Source: Baffinella frigidus
Taxonomy: Eukaryota; Cryptophyceae; Cryptomonadales; Baffinellaceae
Length of the DNA: 16,652 bases
Assembly (NCBI GenBank): GCA_026770585.1
Contig: MU646400.1
Coordinates: forward strand, 762,339-778,990
Direction of reading: 5' to 3'
The position numbers and the translations under genes were made by a program. Shown in pieces: positions 12,301 through 16,652 of this stretch. Each line of letters begins with the position of its first letter. Position 1 is the stretch's first letter. Under the pieces are notes generated by a model. That model saw nothing but the letters and a program-made list of their open reading frames with translations. It was not told where the DNA came from and made no database searches.

Positions 12301-13325
12301 CACTCTCTCACACACTCTCTCTCTCTCGCGCGCGCAGTGTCTGCGGACGTGGCCGCCTTCAGAGACAGGCCCGCGTTGCATGTGCGCAGACATGACCCAG
12401 AACAACCCGTGGGTGGACATGTGCTCCTACGAATTGCCCTACCGTAGGACCCTCGGGTGGCGCGTGTCCTTACTCGCGAGTAACACCTCTACTAAAGAAG
12501 CGACGGTGGATGCAGTGTCTGCGGACGTGGCCGCCCTCGGAGACAGGCCCGCGCTTCATGTGCGCTGACATGTCGTCGAACCATAACCTTAGTGCGTCCA
12601 GAGAGGGCTCGAAAGTGAAGGTCCCGCGGTTGAAGCAAGATTGATCATCATGACCCATGCCTTGGCCGTGCAGTGCCTGCGGACGTGGCCGACCTCGGAG
12701 ACAGGCCCGCGGTTCATGTGCGCAGACATGACCCAGAACAACTTCCCCCCCGCCCGCTTCGACCTCGTTATCGGTAAGCGGACGACCTAATCCAGGCCTG
12801 GAGGAAAATGGACAGAACTGATCAAGACCAAAAAAGGCATTAATGTATTAATGCAGGATTAGAACGAAACTGGCTACCGGTCTCAACATAATTTCGGCGT
12901 TCCGTAGGGTCCTACCGTATGCAATACCACCCTGACGTGCGCAGACACGACCATGTCAACTTCCCTCCCAACTTCCCCCCCGCGCGCTTCGACCTCGTAA
13001 TTGGTGCGCCCTTCAGCCACTTTTGGAAAATTGACTTGTGGCAGATGTAGGAAATCCGCATCTGGTTCACACGGGTCTGCCTGAGTCGATCTGGCGACCC
13101 CGAAAGTTGATTTCCCGGGTGTGCGGTACAAATCCATCAACTTTCGGCGTGAAAATTGTCAGTCAACCCGACTCGACCAGCGCTGGACCCCCCCTCAGAA
13201 CGCGCCTGTGGGTGCCACACGCGAGGGAGAGAGAGAGAGAGAGAGGGTGAGGTAGAGAGGAAGAGGTAGAGGGAGCGAGGGAGAGGGAGGTGGGGAGGGA
13301 GAGAGGGAGAGAGAGAGGGAGGGGT

Positions 13326-13356
<31 letters not shown>

Positions 13357-16300
13357 TACGGTTGGTTCGCTCAGAGAGAGAGGGAGAGCGAGGGAGAGGG
13401 AGAGAGAGAGAAAGGGGGCGGGTTATCAAAGGAGTTCCCGCGTGGCGCTCGCACCCACTTGACGCGTGCGTGCGGACTAGCGTGGGATAGTCTCGCCTCG
13501 GGAGCTATTTGGAGCTTGTGGGTGGAGTAGAGTGATATCTCTTGAGTGGCCATGCCGACAATTTTGAGGGCCAAGAGGTCCTAGGCAGATCCTAGGGTCC
13601 TACGGTAGGGCGTATGAGCCTGCTGGCCACTTAAGGGATAGTGGGGTGCGTGACGCATGCCTCCCCCGCATTTCTTGATTTGGTTTGATGTTCCCTAGAC
13701 CTGAGCAGCGTCTGGCCATTGAATCTGACACTGGTGCACCCTCTGCAGACAAAGGGACACTGGACGCGCTTGTCTCGGACGGGTCGTAAGATTCCGCCGC
13801 GCGCGGCCGAGCTGCTCTCGATCAGTCATGTGCCCTAGACCTGAGCAACAATGCCGAGAGTTGAGCATCGCCCTGGGCAGACAAAGGCACGCTGGATGCG
13901 CTGATTTCCCACGGGTCGCAGGATTCCGCCGCGCGCGGCTGAGCTACTCTCCAGCTGCCATGTGCCCTAGACCTGAGCAGCACCTGCCCCCTCCCTCAGA
14001 CAAAGGGACGCTGGACGCACTTGTCTCGGACGGATCGCAGGATTCAGCCGCGCGCGGCCGCGCTGCTCTCGATCAGTCATGTGCCCTAGACCTGAGCAGC
14101 ACCTTCCCCCTCCCTCTGCAGACAAAGGCACGCTCGACGCTCTAGTGTCCGACGGATCGCAGGATTCAGCCGCGCGCGGCCGCGCTGCTCTCGATCAGGC
14201 CGCCCGCTTGCTCGCACCGGTGCCGAAACCCTAAACCCTTCACCCTAAACCCTACACCCTTCACCCCAACCCCTAATCCCCAATCCCTCAACCCCAAACA
14301 CCAAACATTACACACCAAACACCAAACACCAAACACCACACCCCAACCCCCAAACACCAAACACCAAACACCAAACCATTCACCCTAACCCCAAACCCCA
14401 AACCCTCGCTGGGGGGTGTCCTGGCAGTCGTCTCACTCCTCGAGGGTTTCCTGCTGGATGCGCTCAACCCTAAACCCTAAACCCGAAACCCTAAACCCTA
14501 AACCCCAAACCCAAAACCCAAAACCCAAAACCCAAAACCCAAAACCAAAAACCCTAAACCCAAAACCCGAAACCCAAAAACCCACAACCCAATCCAAAAA
14601 CCATTCACACTAACCCCTAAACCCTACCCTCGCAGGGGGGTGTCCTGGCAGTCGTCTCACTCCTCGAGGGTTTCGTTCTGGATGCGCTCAACCCTAAACC
14701 TCAACCCCAAACCCTAAACCCTAAAATCTAAACCCTAAACACAAAACACAAAACACAAAACACAAAACCCAAACCCCAAAACCCAAAACCCAAAACCCAA
14801 ACCATTCACCCTAAACCCAAAACCCAAAACCCAAACCATTCACCCCGAACTCTGAACCCTAAATCTCAACCCAGCAGGGAGTTGTCCTGGCGGTGGTGTC
14901 ACTCCTGGAGGGTTTTGTGTTGGATGCGCTAAACCCAAAACCCAAAACCCAAAACCCAAACCATTCACCCCTAACCCCTAACCCCGCCTTCGCAGGGAGG
15001 TGTCTTGGCGGTGGTGTCACTCCTCGGGGGTTTCGTGCTGGATGCGCTCAACCCAAACCCCAAACTCCAAAACCCAAAACACAAAACCCCAAACACTACA
15101 CCCCAAAACCCACACCCTTAAACCTTGAAACACCACCCTCACAGGGGGGGGTCCTGGCGGTGGTCTCTCTCCTGGAGGGTTTCGTGCTGGACGCGCTCCT
15201 GGGCTTCTGCGCCGAAAAGGGTTGGGACGCCTGCATCCAGGTCTTTTTTATTAGTATACGTTGTATACTTGGTGATATACGATCACCATATATTAGTATA
15301 CGTTGTATTCTTGGTGGTATACGGTCACCATTTATTAGTATACGTTGTATGCGTGGTGGTATACGATCACTCTGGGTAGGTGACCTTTCAACATTTTCTT
15401 GCCTCGTGCCCCCTCATCTATTCGAGAGGGGCTGGGACGCCTGTATCCAGATCCTTACCCGCGTCTCCTGATAAATTATATCTCTTAAAGCGTCTACGTA
15501 AAGGATTCCCGGTACAACTCTTGGTATTGTTAACCCTAGTACGAAATGGCTCCAATCTGCGCCGAAAAGGGCTGGGACTCCTGCATCCAGGTCCTTCCTC
15601 CCCCCCCCCTTTTCACTGCTGGGTTATACACGACATCCCTTCGTAGCCCGCTGGGTGGAGGCTGCTGGACGCACATCAAGCCTTGGTCGGATAGCGAGGG
15701 GGCAAATGGATCGGGTGGTTTCTGGCTGACCGCCGTTTTGTGACTTTTCAAGCTCCCACAAATTGGACACGACTCGTACCCGAATTGAAAAGATCCGTTT
15801 GCCCCCTCGCCTACATTGCGGATGATGAGCGTCCCCAAACAGGGAGTTGCCATGACTGTTGGCCATGGCTACCAGCATGGCGCGGGCTTCTCGGAACCAC
15901 GGCGTCCGAGGACCCGTGACCCCAAGTCGCATGCTCCACCGGCCTCACTCCCAGGGAGTCGTGGGGAGGGGTCCAACTCACAAGCCCCATCTCCGGCACG
16001 CCCCCTATTTAACTCTATCCGACCAAGGTTCTAGGAGCACCAATCCGCCTTCAAGGCTCCTGAAGCGACATCTCTAACGCTCCTCGTCGCCCCTTGCAAG
16101 GAGGTCGCGACCCCCTTAGCAAGGGGGTCTCATGCGTCCTCATGACAATCCCTACACCTCGGGGTTTTGGAATCGTACCCGAGTTGAAAAGATCTGTCAG
16201 CCCCCTCGTTATCCGACCAAGGTCCTAGGAGCACTAATCCACCTGCAAGGCTCCTGAAGCGACATCTCTCACGCGCCTTGTCGCCCCTTGCAAGGGGGTC

Positions 16301-16652
16301 GCGACCCCCTTAGTAAGGGGGTCGGATGCGTCCTGATGACAATCCATCCAGACAAAGCTCACAGGTGAAGGTCTAACGCTCTTGAACCGAAACATCGCAG
16401 GCGTTCGTCCCGACAGGCGGAGTCTTCCTCCCCTTCCTCGTCACATGCTGCCTCCGCCCCCCCCCACCCACCACTTCCCCCTCCCTCGCGCCACCCGCGA
16501 GTAAAGCGACTCAATCCTCTCTCCACCCCCCCTCGAGTAAAGCGACTCTGCGCGGGGCGCGTGTGAGCGTGCCTGACACCGTCTACGGGTCTCCTGGGGC
16601 GCCGCCGCGCGCTTCGGCACAGTGCTTTGAGGTTGTGGTGCCGGCGTTGGAA
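9230..16652 (+). CDS. METTL13: METTL13-like class I SAM-dependent methyltransferase, multi-exon, 3' end outside the window
   Basis: The protein resembles the N-terminal methyltransferase domain of METTL13/EEF1AKNMT, which in animals methylates elongation factor eEF1A. In-phase exons are 9230-9303, 9450-9528, 11065-11118, 11866-11904, 12674-12773, 14122-14219 and 15145-15240, with 16401 onward next. Every listed intron is GT-AG, and the phases (2,0,0,0,1,0,0) match. Landmarks in order are YWEKFHRKQGEKPFEWY (about residue 10), GCGDSALCAELSDAGF (motif I, SAM binding), VVGLDFSPAAVSK (strand 2 with the acidic residue), MCADMTQNNFPPARFDLVI, DKGTLDALVSDG (family signature, motif IV) and GGVLAVVSLLEGF (strand 5). 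About 180 residues to the end of exon 7 is close to the same point in animal METTL13. The start ATG has A at -3 and G at +4. The symbol marks the family only: whether the second methyltransferase domain of METTL13 is present cannot be seen. The family call is firm, the exact exon choice slightly less so because several exons are duplicated. Confidence 0.85.
9450..9528 (+). CDS. METTL13-like exon 2
   Basis: Completes FEWY and encodes YASLPEFEALLLDSVTSASH followed by PRVLVP. This matches the helix plus first beta strand just before motif I in METTL13 proteins. The acceptor is GTCAG and the donor GTGAGC. The exon ends in phase 0, directly before the GCGDS exon. A short ghost of its 3' end lies at about 9803-9845. 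Confidence 0.85.
9554..9732. mobile_element. MITE-like fold-back just after METTL13-like exon 2
   Basis: GATCTTATCTCCGATATCGA at the left and its complement at the right, with arms of about 55 bp or more including ACTTTCTTCC(A/G)CGTC. No clear target-site duplication. Confidence 0.78.
9803..9845 (+). pseudogene. Ghost of METTL13-like exon 2
   Basis: The CACCTGCGTCCTTGTCCCTG segment repeats the end of exon 2 together with its donor (GTGAGCGATCCC versus GTGAGCAATCCC). It has no upstream half and lies beyond the fold-back at 9554-9732, so that element sits between the exon and its copy. Confidence 0.5.
9900..10128. mobile_element. Fold-back with about 60-bp arms containing the CTCTGCCTCA motif
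   Basis: TTGGGGTTATAATTGTAGGA...AAATTAGTGATGATGGG(G/A)TCC...TCTGCCTC pairs with GAGGCAGAGCTAGGATCCCA onward to TATAACCCCAA. Upstream are short tandem GACGCTGGAGAT repeats (9845-9892). Confidence 0.72.
10141..10280. mobile_element. Stowaway-like MITE with TA target duplication
   Basis: Ends GAGCGGTTTTTGCA and TGCGAAAACCGCTC, flanked by TA on both sides (10139-10140, 10281-10282). The TA duplication and short size suggest a Tc1/mariner-type non-autonomous element. That class assignment is inference. Confidence 0.7.
10455..10735 (+). repeat. CCCTAAA array in METTL13-like intron 2
   Basis: A short array at 10480-10505, then an almost perfect CCCTAAA run of about nine units at 10647-10710. This is the longest homogeneous telomere-type stretch in the window. 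It is flanked on both sides by ordinary sequence, so it is interstitial. Confidence 0.9.
10757..10790 (+). pseudogene. Damaged copy of METTL13-like exon 3 (motif I)
   Basis: After ATGCAG the sequence reads GCGGGSR and then a TGA stop, resembling GCGDSAL of exon 3 with a frameshift. It lies 308 bases upstream of the intact exon. Confidence 0.45.
10872..11030. mobile_element. Fold-back element of the CCTACGGTAGG family, complete-looking
   Basis: Inverted ends ACGGCCTGAAA(G/A)TG(G/A)GGTAGTT...GCCTAGGACCTCCTAC, about 60 bp each. The ends are reminiscent of the CAATAGGG(C)AACG termini at 2540 and 4868. It lies about 34 bases upstream of METTL13-like exon 3. Confidence 0.75.
11065..11118 (+). CDS. 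METTL13-like exon 3, SAM-binding motif I
   Basis: An 18-codon exon, GCGDSALCAELSDAGFRE, flanked by GATGCAG and GTGCGC. It aligns with the GCGNSxLSExLYDxGYxD loop of METTL13 and carries the Gly-rich SAM-binding turn. A damaged copy lies at about 10757. Confidence 0.9.
11325..11425 (+). repeat. CCATAAA-variant heptamer array in METTL13-like intron 3
   Basis: Period-7 CATAAAC/CACAAAC units replace CCCTAAA over about 75 bases. The flanking segment GAGTGCCCTCCC...CCTGCGGAC occurs on both sides (11126-11163 and 11425-11462), i.e. a local duplication. Confidence 0.8.
11866..11904 (+). CDS. METTL13-like exon 4, strand 2 acidic residue
   Basis: A 13-codon microexon, VVGLDFSPAAVSK, corresponding to IxNIDISxVVIxxM in the family. 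The Asp would contact the SAM ribose. The acceptor is CCTCAG, the donor GTCCAC, and both phases are 0. No duplicate copy was seen. Confidence 0.85.
12119..12175 (+). pseudogene. Ghost copy A of METTL13-like exon 5
   Basis: Starts at an acceptor GTGCAG and follows exon 5 (CTGCGGACGTGGCCG...) to the CATGACC segment. It has one extra base near the middle that breaks the frame, and no donor. Confidence 0.55.
12185..12335. repeat. CT-rich microsatellite within METTL13-like intron 4
   Basis: A (CTCTCA)n region becoming (CT)n, ending just before the CGCAG acceptor of exon 5 ghost B. Confidence 0.85.
12337..12405 (+). pseudogene. Ghost copy B of METTL13-like exon 5
   Basis: Acceptor CGCAG followed by an open CLRTWPPSETGPRCMCADMT and QNN. 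It diverges before the FPPARFDLVI half and lacks the donor. It is the copy closest to exon 5 in its first two thirds. Confidence 0.55.
12514..12572 (+). pseudogene. Ghost copy C of METTL13-like exon 5
   Basis: Acceptor TGCAG, then CLRTWPPSETGPRFMCADM before diverging into the ATGTCGTCGAACC segment, which is also seen at 12047. Confidence 0.55.
12674..12773 (+). CDS. METTL13-like exon 5
   Basis: Encodes CLRTWPTSETGPRFM, then CADMTQNNFPPARFDLVI plus one base. It is the only one of five related copies with both a good acceptor (GTGCAG) and a good donor (GTAAGC). The terminal G joins AC of the next exon to make the Asp of DKGTLDA, which independently supports this copy as the functional one. Confidence 0.85.
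12930..13004 (+). pseudogene. Ghost copy E of METTL13-like exon 5 (3' half)
   Basis: Keeps the other end: the NFPPARFDLVI reading and a donor (ATTG/GTGCGC) in the same phase as exon 5, but no acceptor half. It is complementary to copies A to C, which keep the 5' end. Confidence 0.55.
13223..13425. repeat. GA-rich microsatellite within METTL13-like intron 5
   Basis: Long GAGAGA/GGGAGA tracts. The long ORFs read from it on both strands are repeat artefacts. Confidence 0.88.
13542..13634. mobile_element. Small fold-back with TT(G/A)AGTGGCCA ends
   Basis: TTGAGTGGCCA and TGGCCACTTAA form the ends. Its interior carries AGGTCCTAGG and TCCTACGGTAGGG, words of the CCTACGGTAGG family, so it may be a nested or shortened member. 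Confidence 0.55.
13749..14076 (+). pseudogene. Three tandem truncated copies of METTL13-like exon 6
   Basis: Copies at 13749-13825, 13881-13955 and 14000-14076 each follow an AG acceptor and encode DKGTLDA-type sequence. The first has TAA where the others have CAG, the second has TGA in GGC-TGA, and the third is open but lacks the AARLLAP end and donor. Each is preceded by a CCCTAGACCTGAGCA segment (13693, 13833, 13965, and 14084 before the real exon), giving unit lengths of about 140, 132 and 119. Confidence 0.75.
14122..14219 (+). CDS. METTL13-like exon 6, DKGTLDA signature
   Basis: Reads DKGTLDALVSDGSQDSA...RAALDQAARLLAP when joined to exon 5. DKGTLDA is the diagnostic motif of the METTL13 family. 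The acceptor is CTGCAG and the donor GTGCCG, with phase 1 in and 0 out. It is the fourth and only complete member of a tandem series: the first two copies carry in-frame stops and the third lacks the 3' end and a donor. Confidence 0.88.
14225..15140 (+). repeat. Heptamer arrays alternating with exon-7 copies in METTL13-like intron 6
   Basis: Arrays at about 14225-14405 (ACACCAA type), 14467-14630 (CCCAAAA type), 14690-14870 (ACAAAAC then CCCAAAA), 14931-14990 and 15050-15140. Each ends with CATTCACCCTAA-like sequence and, for most, a GCAG acceptor. Confidence 0.85.
14411..15049 (+). pseudogene. Four truncated copies of METTL13-like exon 7 alternating with heptamer arrays
   Basis: Copies at 14411-14466, 14636-14689, 14878-14930 and 14996-15049 encode the first 18 codons of exon 7 (GGVLAVVSLLEGFVLDAL-like). 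All break at GATGCGCT(C) and continue directly into AACCC(T)AAA repeats. Three keep a CAG acceptor; the first has CTG instead. Confidence 0.75.
15145..15240 (+). CDS. METTL13-like exon 7, strand 5 and following helix
   Basis: A 32-codon exon, GGVLAVVSLLEGFVLDALLG then FCAEKGWDACIQ, matching GGRYLCISLAQAHxLKK...F...GWxVRVHQ of METTL13. The acceptor is CTCACAG and the donor GTCTTT, phase 0. It is the fifth and only full-length copy. Four upstream copies stop after GATGCGCT(C) and run into heptamer repeats. Confidence 0.87.
15250..15375 (+). repeat. Three tandem 42-bp units in METTL13-like intron 7
   Basis: Units start at 15250, 15292 and 15334 with the shared core ATTAGTATACGTTGTAT. 42 is a multiple of three. 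The frame continuous with exon 7 encodes ISIRCILGDIRSPY, ISIRCILGGIRSPF and ISIRCMRGGIRSLW with no stop. Each unit also contains the self-complementary GTATAC. Confidence 0.9.
15419..15592 (+). pseudogene. Two 3'-end ghosts of METTL13-like exon 7
   Basis: GGCTGGGACGCCTGTATCCAG ends at 15449 and GCCGAAAAGGGCTGGGACTC...CATCCAG ends at 15590, repeating the CAEKGWDACIQ end of exon 7. Only the second is followed by GT. They mirror the 5' ghosts upstream. Confidence 0.6.
15681..15815. repeat. Fold-back AGCGAGGGGGCAAA and its downstream relatives
   Basis: AGCGAGGGGGCAAATGGATC pairs with GATCCGTTTGCCCCCTCGC. GTACCCGA(A/G)TTGAAAAGATC next to CCCCCTCG recurs at 16176-16209, and CCTTGGTCGGAT appears inverted at 16018 and 16214. 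The block 15681-16350 is therefore one repeat-built compartment. No exon was seen in it. Confidence 0.65.
16018..16350 (+). repeat. Two direct copies of a roughly 137-bp segment
   Basis: 16018-16153 and 16214-16350 are about 90% alike, from TCCGACCAAGGT(T/C)CTAGGAGC to ATGACAATCC. Each contains the hairpin GGGGTCGCGACCCC with CCCCTTG/CAAGGGG flanks. A CTCACGCTGACGCC-like version of the CTCCTGAAGCGACATCTCTCACGC core occurs at 11245-11275, 11573-11607 and 11703-11737. Confidence 0.8.
16401..16500 (+). CDS. METTL13-like exon 8, 3' boundary uncertain
   Basis: After the acceptor CATCGCAG the phase-0 reading is AFVPTGGVFLPFLVTCC, similar to the LPVFAFIMTK strand that closes the MT13-N domain. The frame stays open to the window end. 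A donor-like GAGTAAAGC occurs at 16499 and again at 16533, inside a small direct repeat. A possible next exon, CFEVVVPALE, starts after CACAG at 16623. A donor at 16501 would leave phase 1, which does not suit that exon, so the exact end is unresolved. Confidence 0.5.
16623..16652 (+). CDS. Possible METTL13-like exon 9 (cut by window edge)
   Basis: Follows an acceptor-like CGGCACAG and reads CFEVVVPALE in phase 0. This sits where METTL13 has LQIFELCAQE. It is too short to be sure and could also be read as continuous with exon 8. Confidence 0.3.

Larger units (their letters stand above)
12046..12665 (+). repeat. Segmental duplication carrying exon-5 ghosts
   Basis: ATGTCGTCGGAACCATAA...GTGCGTCCAGAGAGGGCTCGAAAGT-like sequence at 12047-12095 recurs at 12570-12618, and CATGACCCATTCCTTGGC recurs as CATGACCCATGCCTTGGC at 12650. 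The repeat spacing of about 500 shows that exon 5 was amplified as exon plus intron blocks. Confidence 0.65.

Noticed and set aside
9450-15240. Exon ghosts as functional mutually exclusive exons
   Set aside because: Most lack one splice site, several carry stops or frameshifts, and only one copy per exon keeps both sites in matching phase. RNA data could still change this for exon-6 copy 3 and the exon-10 duplicate.
15250-15375. CRISPR-like array
   Set aside because: The three units are contiguous 42-bp tandem copies with no spacers, and the context is a eukaryotic intron.
1-16652. The many ORFs of 60 to 190 codons on both strands
   Set aside because: Most are translations of heptamer arrays (NPKPQTLNP-type), CT/GA microsatellites (LSLSLS, ERERER) or fold-back arms, or they run through exon/intron boundaries. 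Apart from stretches overlapping the exons listed, none shows family-like sequence.
1-16652. tRNA, rRNA or other structured RNA genes
   Set aside because: I saw no A/B-box plus cloverleaf pattern or conserved rRNA sequence. The strong hairpins are explained by fold-back elements.

Overview
This is a eukaryotic nuclear window, most likely from a microalga. The sequence is full of short GT-AG introns, TTTAGGG/CCCTAAA-like heptamer arrays, CT/GA microsatellites and small fold-back elements, and there are no bacterial operons, rRNAs or tRNAs. The taxon cannot be fixed from sequence alone. A dinoflagellate or a prasinophyte green alga would fit the TTTAGGG-type heptamers and intron-dense genes, but this is inference. 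Most of the long uninterrupted ORFs are accidental readings of repeats. The real coding sequence sits in small exons of about 39 to 204 nt.

Two divergent, intron-rich genes can be assembled. On the + strand, from an ATG at 9230 to beyond the right edge, is a METTL13-type (eEF1A methyltransferase family) class I SAM-dependent methyltransferase. Seven exons join in correct phase into about 180 residues carrying the family landmarks: an N-terminal YWEKF..FEWY block, a GCGDS SAM loop, a GLDFS acidic strand end, a CADMTQ block, the FDLVIDKGTLDAL signature and a GGVLAVVSL strand. An eighth and a possible ninth exon lie near the window end.

On the - strand, from about 8737 or 8385 down past position 1, is a second gene of at least 14 exons. 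Nearly all join in phase 0, giving about 480 residues. I do not recognise the protein. Its upstream exon candidate encodes a hydrophobic N-terminal leader.

The genes are separated by a 5' intergenic region of about 490 bp (8738-9229) that contains an AT-rich stretch, a 16-bp GC palindrome and a G-box-like palindrome.

The most striking property is in the introns. Almost every exon is accompanied by one to four truncated copies of itself ('exon ghosts'), usually keeping one splice site, embedded in degenerate 7-bp repeats. The heptamer arrays keep one polarity relative to transcription (CCCTAAA on the sense strand in both genes), so the array strand flips exactly at the divergent promoter. Several families of fold-back, MITE-like elements are interspersed (499-638, 4289-4485, 4518-4635, 4968-5103, 7752-7892, 9554-9732, about 9900-10128, 10141-10280, 10872-11030, 13542-13634).
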